Source: JACOTK01 sp963743945
GTDB lineage: Bacteria; Actinomycetota; Acidimicrobiia; Acidimicrobiales; CADCSY01
NCBI GenBank assembly: GCA_963743945.1
Contig: CAVURO010000003.1
Location: 1-64,000 of the forward strand
Direction: 5' to 3'
Length of the DNA: 64,000 nt
Shown here piece after piece: positions 6,875-18,063 of the stretch. The notes beneath the pieces are model-generated. The model did no database searches. It had not been told where the DNA came from and saw only the letters and a program-made list of their open reading frames with translations. The position numbers were made by a program, and so were the translations under genes. The first letter of the stretch is position 1; the number at the start of each line of letters is the position of its first letter.

Positions 6875-7342
6875 ATGCGCTTGTGGCGGCGGCACGCAAA
6901 ATCACCGGCACTCGAGGTTGGCGACAAGACCGACAACCTGCCCGTCGCCACCGACCGTCTCGAACGAGCCGTCATGATGATGGCGATGCACGCCCAGCAG
7001 CTCAGCGACCGCCTCGAACGGGTCGAGCGCGGACTGGCCGCGCGAGACGTCGACATCGACCTGGTGGAGCGCGTCGACGAGCTGAGCGTGACCATGGCGA
7101 CCCAGGGTGATCTCATCGAGGTGCAGGTCCGCACGGCCCGACTGGCCGGCGAGCTTGCCCGGGTCGCCGCCGATCTGCGCAGCGAGATCGGCCGACTTCA
7201 TGACGCGCTGCCTGTGGGCCCGGCCGGCAGGACGATCCGCCTCGACCGGGTGACCGCCGATCTCGAAGGGCTCTCGGCAATCGTGGAGCACGCGCTGCCC
7301 GACACCGTCGTCGATCAACGCGGACTCGCCCGCCGGCCATAG
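6875..7342 (+). CDS. Coiled-coil protein of unknown function (155 aa)
   Basis: A protein starting at ATG 6875 with a -10 box six bases upstream. After a basic start (MRLWRRHAKS) most of the chain shows heptad-like spacing of leucine, valine and alanine with charged residues (QLSDRLERVERGL, then LVERVDELSVTMA and LAGELARVAADL), so it is probably a soluble helical coiled coil. No signal peptide or membrane segment is seen. I do not recognise the family. It converges on the UPF0182 gene and is the first chromosomal gene after the initiator tRNA. Confidence 0.6.
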   Translation: MRLWRRHAKSPALEVGDKTDNLPVATDRLERAVMMMAMHAQQLSDRLERVERGLAARDVDIDLVERVDELSVTMATQGDLIEVQVRTARLAGELARVAADLRSEIGRLHDALPVGPAGRTIRLDRVTADLEGLSAIVEHALPDTVVDQRGLARRP

Positions 7343-7376
7343 GGTTCGGCCGGCGGAGGCACGCAACCCCGATGGT

Positions 7377-10331
7377 CTAGCTGGAAGAACCCGGGGCGAC
7401 GGCGATCGCATCGGCCGCCTGGCGAACGAGCGCCCTCGCCTCCTCGTTCTTGCGCTGGTAGCCCGCAAGATCTCCTGCGATCAGTGCCTGCTGGGCTTCG
7501 TCAAAGGCCTTCTGCGCCTGTTCGAGCAACGAACCCACATCCGTTGTGGCAGGGGTCGTCGGTGGCTCCGTGGGCTCGGGCGTAGCCGTACCGGGCTGCA
7601 GGGGCGTACCCGTACCGGGCTCGACAGGCGCAACGCCCTCACCGAGATCGGGCGACGAGCCGAACAGCTTCGTCAGGGCCTGTTGCATGGTGTCCTCGAC
7701 GACGACCCGGTCCTGGTACGAGATGATGACCTTGCGCAGCAACGGCACATTGGTCGACTCGGCCTCGACGAACAGTGGACGTACGTACAGCACCGAGTTC
7801 TCGACGGGCACCACGATCAGGTTTCCGAACCTGACGGCCGATCCCGCCCCCTGCGAACCGAGCAGCGTCTCGAGCTGGGAGACCGCGGTGTCGGCCTGGA
7901 TGGTGGCCGCAACAAGTGCCGGGCCGTCGATGCGCTTGTCGGTGGGCAGCGCGTAGTTCACCAGCTTGCCGTACTCCTCGGGGTCGCTCTTGGCCACCAT
8001 GAACGCGGTGAGCTGCTTCTTCGAGTCGTCATCGGACACGGGCACGAACGGTCGCAACATGACGAACTCTTCACGATCGCTTCCGGGCAGTCGCATCAGC
8101 AGGTAGTACGGCTCCATGCGGGCCTGGCGGGCCACGGCGACCGTCTGGCCCGCAGCAGACCCCGTGCCCGGGACCGGCTGGAAGCTCGCGGTTGGGGCGC
8201 CGGCTGTCCCGGGGTCCTGGGCAACCGCCCACGCCGAGCTCTGGTTGTAGAAGTCATCCGGACGGCTCAGGTGATAACGACCCCACATGTTGGTCTGCAC
8301 CCGAAACAGGTCATCGGGGTAGCGAAAGTGCGCCCGTAGCTCCGCCGGCACCTTGTCACCGCTGACGAACATGTCGGGGAACGCCTGCTGATACGCCTTG
8401 ATCAAGGGATCCTTCGGGTCCACGACATACATGGTGACGCTGCCGTCGTAGGCATCGACCACCGCCTTCACCGAGTTCCGCACGTAGTTGAAGGAATGGG
8501 AAAGGCCGCTGTTGGGCGAGAGCTGTTCGGTGCTCGCCCGCTGTGCCGACGGATATCGACTCGTGGTCGTGTACGCGTCGACCACGTACATCATTCGGCC
8601 GCCGATGATCACCGGATAGGGGTCGGAGTCGATGGCGAGGAACGGCGCCGCCGTCTTCACCCGTTCGCGCACGTCACGGATGTAGAGGATCTTCGACGAG
8701 CTGCGGAGATTGCCCGAGATCAGGGGCCGATAGTCGCTGAACCGCAGGGCGAACGCCGCCTTGCGCACGATCGACCCGATGCCCACACCGTCGGCACCGT
8801 CGTACTGGGTGAAGCTGGTCTCGTTCTTGCGATCCTGGAAGTCGATCTCGCGCCGGTCGGTGTTGACCACGACGTAGCTGTCGAGACCCTCGCCGACGTA
8901 GACCCCGGGCTTGTCGATCTCCAACACCGGATCGCCGCTGCGAAGCGGGATGTCCTGGAGCAACAGATTGGGTCGGCCGTTCGACGTGTTGGAGTTGCTC
9001 GGTGCGGCAACGGCCCCGTAGCCGTGGGTGAAGGTCAGGTGCTGTGCCTCCCACGACTTCTGGGGCACACCTTCGGTCTTGAGCTGGCGTGCTCCGATGA
9101 GCATCTGGGTCGCTCGCCCGTCGACCTGGTAGCGATCCACGTCCACGTCGGAGATCTGGTAGTAGTTCTGCACCTCCTGGAGCTGTTGGTACACCGTGCG
9201 CATGGTGCCCGGGTCCCACAGCCGTACGTTGCGAAGCGTCTCGGCGTTCTTCTCGAGGTCGGCCGCGGTGAGATCTCCGGACGGGTCGAAGGGCAGGGTC
9301 TCCACGTTGTCGAGACCGAGCGCCGCACGCGTCGCCGCGATGTTGTTCCTGATGTACGGGGCCTCTTTCGAGGACTCGGAAGGCTCCACCTGGAAGCGCT
9401 GGATGAAGGCCGGATAGGCGCCGCCGATCACCAGTGCCACCAACGCCCAGAGGCTCACCGCCAGCACGGGCAGCACCCACCCCCGCCGCCAGATGTTCAC
9501 GATGAACAACACGAAGGCGGCCAGCGAGATCAGGGTCAGCAACATCAACGCCGGAAGCTGCGCGTTGACGTCGGTGTAGGTGGCGCCGTTGACCACACCC
9601 CGGCTCGAGAAGTTCAACTCGTAGCGCTCCAACCAGTAACCGACCATCTTGATGAGCGCGATGACCCCGAGCAGCACGGAGATGTGCGCCTTGACCTGGG
9701 GCCCCACCCGTTGACCGTTCACCTGGAGGCGAATGCCGCCGTTGAGGTAGTGCGCGGCGACGGTGACGAGCACGAGCAGGACGAACACCGCAAAGGCCCA
9801 GTCCAGAACAGCGGTGAGAAACGGCAGGCGGAAGATGTAGAACCCCGCGTCGGTCTTGAACTGCGGATCCTTGACCCCGAAGTCCTGGGCATTGGTGAAC
9901 AAAACCCAGTCCTGCCAGCGAGCCGACATGCCGACCCCGACGAACAGCGCCAGTGCGAACGATCCTGCGATGCGAAACAACTTGGTCCGCCCGCCGAGGA
10001 GCTCCCGGTAGCGCTCGAGCACCTCCTCCTCGGGACCTGCCGGCCGCGAACGGGGAGCCAGCCTGCCGGCGATGACCACGTTGACGAGCACCAGGACGAA
10101 GGCGATGGCGACGAAGATGCCCGCAAGGACGACCTTGGCCCCCAGCACGCCGGTGAACACATCCTTGTAGCCCAGCGAGTCGAACCACAGGTAATCGGTG
10201 TAGAAGCCTGCAATGCCCCGCAACGAGGTCAGGAGGACCAATGCCCCGACCGCGAGGACGCCCAGCACGATCTTCGTTCGCTGTGATGGACCCTTGCCGC
10301 CGATACGCGGGATGTCACCAGGAGTTCGCAC
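7377..10331 (-). CDS. UPF0182 family large membrane protein
   Basis: A 984-residue protein of the UPF0182 family (PF03699), known in actinobacteria and cyanobacteria but without a proven function. The N-terminal third has about seven transmembrane segments (for example IVLGVLAVGALVLLTSL near residue 20 and FVAIAFVLVLVNVVIAG near 75). A large extracytoplasmic domain follows, with family features such as YPAFIQRFQVEPSE and MPYYLLMRLPG-like stretches. The tail has a threonine/proline-rich linker and a final helical segment, LLEQAQKAFDEAQQAL, that is often seen in actinobacterial members. GTG start; a -10 box lies six bases upstream. Confidence 0.9.
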   Translation of the reverse strand: MRTPGDIPRIGGKGPSQRTKIVLGVLAVGALVLLTSLRGIAGFYTDYLWFDSLGYKDVFTGVLGAKVVLAGIFVAIAFVLVLVNVVIAGRLAPRSRPAGPEEEVLERYRELLGGRTKLFRIAGSFALALFVGVGMSARWQDWVLFTNAQDFGVKDPQFKTDAGFYIFRLPFLTAVLDWAFAVFVLLVLVTVAAHYLNGGIRLQVNGQRVGPQVKAHISVLLGVIALIKMVGYWLERYELNFSSRGVVNGATYTDVNAQLPALMLLTLISLAAFVLFIVNIWRRGWVLPVLAVSLWALVALVIGGAYPAFIQRFQVEPSESSKEAPYIRNNIAATRAALGLDNVETLPFDPSGDLTAADLEKNAETLRNVRLWDPGTMRTVYQQLQEVQNYYQISDVDVDRYQVDGRATQMLIGARQLKTEGVPQKSWEAQHLTFTHGYGAVAAPSNSNTSNGRPNLLLQDIPLRSGDPVLEIDKPGVYVGEGLDSYVVVNTDRREIDFQDRKNETSFTQYDGADGVGIGSIVRKAAFALRFSDYRPLISGNLRSSSKILYIRDVRERVKTAAPFLAIDSDPYPVIIGGRMMYVVDAYTTTSRYPSAQRASTEQLSPNSGLSHSFNYVRNSVKAVVDAYDGSVTMYVVDPKDPLIKAYQQAFPDMFVSGDKVPAELRAHFRYPDDLFRVQTNMWGRYHLSRPDDFYNQSSAWAVAQDPGTAGAPTASFQPVPGTGSAAGQTVAVARQARMEPYYLLMRLPGSDREEFVMLRPFVPVSDDDSKKQLTAFMVAKSDPEEYGKLVNYALPTDKRIDGPALVAATIQADTAVSQLETLLGSQGAGSAVRFGNLIVVPVENSVLYVRPLFVEAESTNVPLLRKVIISYQDRVVVEDTMQQALTKLFGSSPDLGEGVAPVEPGTGTPLQPGTATPEPTEPPTTPATTDVGSLLEQAQKAFDEAQQALIAGDLAGYQRKNEEARALVRQAADAIAVAPGSSS

Positions 10332-10337
10332 GGGGCG

Positions 10338-10343
10338 AGCCTA
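10338..10343 (-). promoter_or_regulatory. -10 box, leaderless start of the UPF0182 gene
   Basis: TAGGCT on the minus strand ends 6 bases before the GTG start. Confidence 0.5.
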
Positions 10344-10348
10344 ATGCG

Positions 10349-12709
<2,361 letters not shown>

Positions 12710-12716
12710 CGCCATG

Positions 12717-12722
12717 AGACTA
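12717..12722 (-). promoter_or_regulatory. -10 box before the DivIVA-type gene
   Basis: TAGTCT on the minus strand ends 7 bases before ATG 12709. It overlaps the stop codon of the upstream protease gene. Confidence 0.4.
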
Positions 12723-13859
12723 CGTCCCCGACCGGACCGAATGGGCCACCTGATCAGCCGGGATCGGTCGAAGCCGGCCGCCCATTCGCTCGAGCTGCGC
12801 GATCGCATCGCCAAGTGAATCAACCCCCACGACCTCGATATTCCCCCCGATCGCCCTCTTCACCTGCTCTCGCTCAGGCGAGGGGACGATGAAGACATCG
12901 GCCTTTGCCTCCCGCACGGCAACCGCCTTCTGTGCGACCCCGCCTACCTCACCGACCGTCCCATCCAACTCGATGGTGCCCGTGACCGCGACCTTCCTAC
13001 CCCCTGCAAGGTCGCCCTCTGTCAGGATGTCGAGCACCTCCAGGGTGTAGGCGAGTCCCGCGGACGGACCGCCGATGCGTTCGGACTGGAGCTCGAGCTC
13101 GTAAGGGAAGTCGAACCGAAGGTTGTGGGTGGAGAGCTGCACGCCGAGAAAACCCTGTTCGGCATTCCTCGGGTTGGCGCCCAACTCGATGTCAACTCGT
13201 CGCTCCTCCCCGCCGGACTGCAGGTCCAACACCACCCGGGCTCCGGGACCGGTCGCACGGACGATCTTCACCAGCTGCAGATGGTCGTTCACCTCGTCAC
13301 CGTTGACGGCGGTGATCACCTCGCCCACCTGCAGGGACGACTCGGCGGGGGAGCCCTTCTCGATATCGACGATCTTTGCCCCGTCCCCGCTGATGGCGTC
13401 GTAGCCGAGGTACTCGAAGGCAACACCCAGCGCGGTCTGCTTCGAGTTGGCCATCTGTTCGAGATTGAGCTTGGTCAACTCCTCGGGTGAGACCGACGGC
13501 GGACGGATCGCCGATTCCTCGATCACATCCACCGACGAGTCCACCCAGCCGGCAAGGGCCTGGAAGAGGTTCGCCTGGCCGAGCGAGACCGTCGTGAGGA
13601 AGAACTGGCCCGCGGCATCGTCGGTGGGCCCACGTGCCACCTTCACGAACGGCCGAACGTCGAGAGCCTGGCCCGGCGCAATCGTGTAATAGGGAAGGGG
13701 AATGGAGAATCCGGCGATGATCGCCACCACGAAACCCGCGAGACCGAACCACACGACCCACCGGAAGGGCTTGGGGGTAGTCCGCTTCGAAGGCGTCTCC
13801 TGCGCCTGAACGGTTCCATCTGGGCCCACTACGCTGTCGTTCACCGTGTTCTCATTCAT
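12720..13859 (-). CDS. Membrane PDZ-Lon (S16) protease, YlbL-like
   Basis: A 379-residue protein with one membrane segment at about 34-55 (WVVWFGLAGFVVAIIAG), an extracytoplasmic PDZ domain (about 165-235, with AESSLQVGEVITAVNGDEV) and a C-terminal Lon-type S16 protease domain. The catalytic dyad appears to be Ser266 in RIGGPSAGLAYTLE and Lys311 in GVAQKAVAVREA, 45 residues apart as in the family. YlbL in Bacillus is a secreted-side Lon-like protease linked to cell-division checkpoint control, which suits the DivIVA-type neighbour downstream. Start choice (ATG 13859 or 13874) is uncertain because neither has a good RBS. The frame stays open to 14720 without meaning. Confidence 0.85.
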   Translation of the reverse strand: MNENTVNDSVVGPDGTVQAQETPSKRTTPKPFRWVVWFGLAGFVVAIIAGFSIPLPYYTIAPGQALDVRPFVKVARGPTDDAAGQFFLTTVSLGQANLFQALAGWVDSSVDVIEESAIRPPSVSPEELTKLNLEQMANSKQTALGVAFEYLGYDAISGDGAKIVDIEKGSPAESSLQVGEVITAVNGDEVNDHLQLVKIVRATGPGARVVLDLQSGGEERRVDIELGANPRNAEQGFLGVQLSTHNLRFDFPYELELQSERIGGPSAGLAYTLEVLDILTEGDLAGGRKVAVTGTIELDGTVGEVGGVAQKAVAVREAKADVFIVPSPEREQVKRAIGGNIEVVGVDSLGDAIAQLERMGGRLRPIPADQVAHSVRSGT

Positions 13860-13905
13860 TGTCGCTGTGGTCATCGTCGGAGGGTCGATCGCCGTCATCG
13901 CCGTC

Positions 13906-14244
13906 ATGACGGTCGGCGCCGACAACAAGGGTGCCACGTCCGAGAGAGAAACCCGTGCCACGCCGGTCGTATCCGAGCCGGAGGTCCCGGCGTTCGAGCC
14001 GGAGGTCCCGGCGTTCGAGCCGGAGGTCCCGGCCGCTGCCGTTTCGGCGCACTCGTCGCGACCGAACGCCGGCATTGCCGCTCTGTTGGAGGTCACCGGC
14101 GGCGCTCCCCTTGAACGCCGACGATTTCGCGGGCTTTCGAGATTGATCGGGGCGATCGCGGGCACGGGCTTCGTGATGGGCCTTTCGATCGCCGTCGTCA
14201 CCGTTGCCCTGATGCTTGTCCTGCGCGTGCTCGTCGATGTCTGA
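13906..14244 (+). CDS. Small protein with PEVPAFE repeats and C-terminal membrane anchor
   Basis: A 112-residue protein if ATG 13906 is used; an upstream extension to 13846 would overlap the divergent protease start. It has a charged N-terminus, a 21-bp tandem repeat (13975-14034) giving FEPEVPA units, and a closing hydrophobic helix (LIGAIAGTGFVMGLSIAV and on) at about 80-112. Its TGA overlaps the ATG of the HEAT-repeat gene, which argues that it is real and coupled. The likely topology is tail-anchored with a flexible cytoplasmic region. I know no family. Confidence 0.5.
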   Translation: MTVGADNKGATSERETRATPVVSEPEVPAFEPEVPAFEPEVPAAAVSAHSSRPNAGIAALLEVTGGAPLERRRFRGLSRLIGAIAGTGFVMGLSIAVVTVALMLVLRVLVDV

Positions 14245-15019
14245 GGACGGGCCGGATGAAACCGTTGACCCTCCGATCGAACCTCGCACCGATGGTGGAA
14301 TCGACGAGACGGGCCCGCGCCGGCGCGCTGCCGTCGCCGGACATACGGGCGACGAGGCCGGCGCTCGGGCGCTGCTGACCCATGAGGACCCTGTCGTGCG
14401 TGCCACGGCGCTGCACGCGCTCGGGCGTATGGGTCGCATCGACGCGAGCCTCGTCGCTGCAGCCCTCGACGACCCGGAGCCATCAGTGCGACGACGAGCG
14501 CTTCAGCTCGCGATCCCCTTCCACTCGATCGACCTCGTTCCCCTGCTTGCCGACCCCGATGACAGCGTCGTCGAGCAGTGCGCCTGGGCGTGCGGTGAAC
14601 GGCTTCCTGCCGCCGCCGGCGTGGTGGAGTCCCTCTGCAGGATCGTGACCGGCCACGAGGACACCCTCTGTCGCGAGGCCGCCGTGGCTGCCCTGGGCGC
14701 CATCGGCGACCCGACGGCACTTCCCACGATTCTCGCTGCCACCGGTGACCGGGCGACCGTTCGGCGCCGGGCGATCATCGCCCTTGCGCCGTTCGAGGGC
14801 CCCGAGGTGGACCGGGCCCTGGAGCTCGCGAAGACCGATCGGGACTGGCAGGTTCGCCAGGCCGCCGAGGACCTCCTCGACCCGAACCTGCCGGACTCAA
14901 ACGTGCCGGAGGAGGACCCGGCCGACGGGGACCGGCCGACGAGGCCGGCCCCGGCAGGATCTCCTGAGCCCCGGTCGGCCCCGGAGCGCGACGAACCCCT
15001 CAGTCGTGCGCACCCATGA
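14237..15019 (+). CDS. HEAT-repeat protein
   Basis: A 260-residue protein beginning at ATG 14237, overlapping the preceding stop (8-bp overlap). Residues about 35-215 form five or so helical pairs with HEAT signatures (PVVRATALHALGRMG, then PSVRRRALQLAIPF and CREAAVAALGAIGDP and WQVRQAAEDLL). The last 45 residues are acidic, proline-rich and disordered. Such proteins act as binding scaffolds, and PBS-lyase-type HEAT repeats are common in bacteria with varied partners, so no specific role can be given. The end overlaps the convergent MreB gene by 20 bp. Confidence 0.75.
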   Translation: MSEDGPDETVDPPIEPRTDGGIDETGPRRRAAVAGHTGDEAGARALLTHEDPVVRATALHALGRMGRIDASLVAAALDDPEPSVRRRALQLAIPFHSIDLVPLLADPDDSVVEQCAWACGERLPAAAGVVESLCRIVTGHEDTLCREAAVAALGAIGDPTALPTILAATGDRATVRRRAIIALAPFEGPEVDRALELAKTDRDWQVRQAAEDLLDPNLPDSNVPEEDPADGDRPTRPAPAGSPEPRSAPERDEPLSRAHP

Positions 15020-16004
15020 ACAGGGAGCGGAGTGCGTCGTATTCCTCGATGCAGTGTCCGGCGCCGAGGACGACGCACTCGAGCGGCATCTGGACGAGGT
15101 GCACGGGCACCTTGGTCTCGTCCTCCAGACGCCGGCTCAGACCCCGCAACATGCCGCCGCCACCGACCAGATGGATGCCCTGTCCGATCAGATCCTGCGC
15201 CAACTCCGGTGGGGCATCCCCCAGGCACGACACAACCGATTCGCAGATCGCGGCGACCGAGTCGGCCAACGCTCCACGGATCTCCTCCGGGGAGAGGATC
15301 ACCGTCTTCGGCAATCCGTTCACCATGTCGCGTCCGCGAACCTCCGCCTTGATCTCCTCACCCGTGGGCCATGCGGAACCGATCGCGATCTTGATGTCCT
15401 CGGCCGTGCGTTCCCCGATCGCCAACCCGTACTCGCGCTTCACATAGAGCTGCACGGCCGCGTCCAACTCGAACGATCCGAGACGTATGGCCCGCAGGGA
15501 GACGATGCCGCCCAGGGAGATGACCGCGGACTCGCTCGTGCCGCCGCCGATGTCGATCACCATGTTGCCCAGTGGCTCGTTGACCGCGAGGCCCGCACCG
15601 ATCGCTGCCGCCATGGGCTGATCCAACAGCTGGGCATCGGCCGCTCCGGCCCGCCTGGCGGCATCGATGACCGCTCGACGCTCCACCTCGGTGATCGCCG
15701 ACGGTACGCAGATGATCACTCGGGGGCGGTTGAACCGGCTGACCCCGACCCGATGCAACAACAGTCGGATCATGCGCTGCGTCACCTCGAAATCGGTGAT
15801 GGCGCCCTTGCGCAACGGACGCACAGCCCGGATGTAACCGGGTGTTCGACCGATCATCGACCATGCCTCGTGGCCCATCGCCAGCACCTCGCCCGAACGG
15901 GTGTCGAGCGCGATCACCGTCGGCTCGTTGAGAACGATGCCCCGTCCGCGTTCGTAGACGAGGGTGTTGGCCGTCCCCAGATCGATCGCCAGGTCGCGCG
16001 CCAG
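15000..16004 (-). CDS. mreB: Rod shape-determining protein MreB, apparent CTG start
   Basis: Actin-fold protein of 334 residues. The phosphate-1 motif DLAIDLGTANTLVY lies at the very N-terminus, MVIDIGGGTSESAVI is phosphate-2 and IHLVGGGGMLRGL is the adenosine motif. It polymerises under the membrane to guide wall synthesis. The first ATG/GTG/TTG in frame (GTG 15917) would delete the phosphate-1 motif. The only codon that keeps the family N-terminus (ARDLAIDLG) is CTG at 16004, next to the TAG of the preceding gene, so I annotate CTG. A start-codon substitution in the assembly is the alternative. No mreC or mreD is nearby. Confidence 0.85.
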   Translation of the reverse strand: MARDLAIDLGTANTLVYERGRGIVLNEPTVIALDTRSGEVLAMGHEAWSMIGRTPGYIRAVRPLRKGAITDFEVTQRMIRLLLHRVGVSRFNRPRVIICVPSAITEVERRAVIDAARRAGAADAQLLDQPMAAAIGAGLAVNEPLGNMVIDIGGGTSESAVISLGGIVSLRAIRLGSFELDAAVQLYVKREYGLAIGERTAEDIKIAIGSAWPTGEEIKAEVRGRDMVNGLPKTVILSPEEIRGALADSVAAICESVVSCLGDAPPELAQDLIGQGIHLVGGGGMLRGLSRRLEDETKVPVHLVQMPLECVVLGAGHCIEEYDALRSLFMGAHD

Positions 16005-16196
16005 CTACTTCTGCCTCTCCCGAAACCGACGAGCCTCCGTCGTCGGCGTCTCCCGAGGGGCAAGCGCTTGCATCTCCCTGGAGAAGCTGTCCACGCTGTT
16101 CTCCAGAGATCTGGGTCTCGCGTGACGAAACCAGACGAAGAGCGAACCCAGAACGCTGATGATCACCGCCAGCAACAGAAAGACGACCCCGCTCAC
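16005..16196 (-). CDS. Small single-pass membrane protein (63 aa)
   Basis: Starts at GTG 16196 with AGGAGG eight bases upstream, and overlaps the MoaE stop by 4 bp. It has an N-terminal membrane helix (VVFLLLAVIISVLGSLFVWF) followed by a basic cytoplasmic tail ending REAR-like (ARRFRERQK). Its stop abuts the MreB start, so MoaE, this protein and MreB form a tightly coupled operon. I do not know the family; coupling to MreB hints at a cell-shape role but that is only context. Confidence 0.65.
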   Translation of the reverse strand: MSGVVFLLLAVIISVLGSLFVWFRHARPRSLENSVDSFSREMQALAPRETPTTEARRFRERQK

Positions 16197-16672
16197 CTGC
16201 TCACCTCCTCGATCCGGCGAATCTCCTGCGCGTCCGTTCCCCACGCCGTGCCGCCGTTCCAGGTCTCGAGCTTCCAGATCGGCGCAGTCTGCTTCAACGT
16301 GTCGATGCAGTAACGAGCGGCCTCGAAGGCGTCCGAACGATGGGGCGCGGACACGGCGACGAGGACGGCCGACTCGCCGACCTCCACGACACCCACCCGA
16401 TGAAGCAGGGCGATACGACCCACCGCGGGCCACATGCCACGGGCGGCCTCGTCGATCTCGGCGAAGCGCCGCAGGGTCGGCTCCTCGTAGGCCTCGTACT
16501 CCAGACGCGTCACACCCTCACGCCCGACGGCGTGATCACGCGTGGTCCCGTTGAACAGCACGAGGGCACCGCAGTCGTCCCGCACGGCCCACTCGACCAC
16601 CGGACCGACGGGCAGCGACAGGAACGACAGTGCCGCCCAGCTGTTGCCGGCAGATGGAGGTTGCAGATTCAT
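16193..16672 (-). CDS. moaE: Molybdopterin synthase catalytic subunit MoaE
   Basis: A 159-residue protein with the MoaE pattern: CGALVLFNGTTRDHAVG (substrate-binding loop), LEYEAYEEPTLRRF, then IALLHRVGVVEVGESAVLV and a closing APIWKLETW, which carries the lysine that contacts the MoaD C-terminus. MoaE converts precursor Z to molybdopterin by transferring sulfur from thiocarboxylated MoaD. No moaD is seen in the window. The start at ATG 16672 gives the usual family length; longer in-frame starts exist. Its stop overlaps the GTG of the small membrane gene. Confidence 0.85.
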   Translation of the reverse strand: MNLQPPSAGNSWAALSFLSLPVGPVVEWAVRDDCGALVLFNGTTRDHAVGREGVTRLEYEAYEEPTLRRFAEIDEAARGMWPAVGRIALLHRVGVVEVGESAVLVAVSAPHRSDAFEAARYCIDTLKQTAPIWKLETWNGGTAWGTDAQEIRRIEEVSR

Positions 16673-16722
16673 TGCTGTCCATCGTACGGGTCGCGCGCGG
16701 TCCATGTGGACCTCCAAGACCG

Positions 16723-16728
16723 TATCCT
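16723..16728 (+). promoter_or_regulatory. -10 box of the split HtrA gene
   Basis: TATCCT ends 7 bases before ATG 16736. Confidence 0.4.
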
Positions 16729-16735
16729 CGTGCAA

Positions 16736-18044
16736 ATGGACCCAGAGGGCGAAGTGCCGGACGACACGACCTGGCGACACAAGGAGCCATCGGAGGACCT
16801 GACTGCGCCGTGGAGCCCGCCTCCGTCACCCGATGATCGCGTCTGGCGCCACCCGAGTGAGCTCGAGCCGCCGTGGAGCCCCGTGGCCGATCAGGGCTCC
16901 TTTGCAGCCGCCGAGTCCACCGTGGCTCCCCGACAGACCCCCGACTCCCCGACAGACCCCGTTGCGCTCGACGATCTTCGTGGCCCTGGGTTCGGGCGTG
17001 GCGGGGGCGGTCTTCGTGGTCGCGATCCTCGGGGCGATCGGCACGCTCGACACCTCGAAGCAGGGGCGTGACATCGTGGTTCGGGAACAGGTCAGCGAAC
17101 CCACCCGAAACCTGCCCGCAAGCGACAGGGCTCCCGCAGGCGACGTGGTGGCAATCGCCGCGCAGGTCAGCCCGGCGATCGTTCGCATGAAGATCACCAG
17201 CCCCGTGCCCAGCAGCGGTTCTGGGGTCCTGTTCAGGGACAACGGCTACCTGCTCACCAACGCACACGTCGTCAAGGGCGCCAAGACCCTCTTCGCCGTC
17301 CTTGCCGATGGCACCGAGATCGAGGGCAGCATCGTGGGTCAGGACCCCGAGACCGACATCGCCGTGGTCAAGCTGTCCCGTGACGAGCCCTTTGCGACCG
17401 CCACCCTCGGCACGGCAGTCGGTCTGAAGGTCGGCCAACCCGCCGTTGCCATCGGCTCGCCGCTCGGCCTCATCGGCGGATCCTCGGTGTCGACCGGCGT
17501 GGTCAGCGCCCTCGGGCGACGGGTCGACAGCGAGGAGGGAAGCCCGCTGCTCGACATGATCCAAACCGACGCGGCCATTGCGCCCGGCTCATCCGGGGGC
17601 GCCCTGCTCGACCACGACGGTTCGGTCATCGGCATCACCACGGCGATCGCCGTCTCTCAGGTGGGCGCCGAGGGTCTCGGCTTCGCAACCCCCATCGACA
17701 TCGCCCGTTCGGTCGCCGACCAGATCATCGCCACGGGCAGGGCCGAGCACGTCTGGCTGGGCATCGAAGGAGCCGATGTCGACGCCGAATCGGCCCGGAA
17801 GGCCAAGATTCCCGGCGGAGCGCGCATCGAACGCGTCGTACGGGACAGTCCTGCTCACGCCGCGGGGTTGGCCAAGCAGGACATCATCGTTGCCATCGAC
17901 GACGAGCCGGTGACCTCGATGTCGGCGTTGGTCCTGAGCCTGCGCGACCGTCGGCCGGGACAGGAGATCACCCTCACCTATCTTCGGGCCGACAAGCGGA
18001 GCACCATCTCGGTCGAGCTCGGCAAAAGACCGAAGAACCTCTGA
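16736..18044 (+). pseudogene. HtrA/DegP-like serine protease with PDZ domain, frameshifted
   Basis: Without the frameshift this is a 429-residue trypsin-fold protease: a proline-rich cytoplasmic start containing DDRVWRHPSEL, a membrane helix (IFVALGSGVAGAVFVVAIL), the catalytic triad in LLTNAHVV (His), ETDIAVVKL (Asp) and PGSSGGAL (Ser), and a C-terminal PDZ domain (SPAHAAGLAKQDIIVAI). Family members degrade or refold damaged exported proteins. The cytoplasmic part (frame of 16736) and the rest (frame to 18044) are out of register. A 19-bp tandem duplication at 16926 explains this exactly: removing one copy restores VAPRQTPLRSTIF. Both halves are otherwise intact. Confidence 0.85.
16926..16960 (+). 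repeat. 19-bp tandem duplication that breaks the HtrA frame
   Basis: CTCCCCGACAGACCCC occurs at 16926-16941 and again at 16945-16960, offset by 19 bp. Since 19 is not a multiple of three, the duplication shifts the frame by one. Confidence 0.85.
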
Positions 18045-18063
18045 ACCCCGGACACAAGCCCCG

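Noticed and set aside
13846..13905. An N-terminal membrane extension of the gene at 13906
   Set aside because: It would overlap the divergent protease start, and its hydrophobic look comes from the antisense of that coding region.
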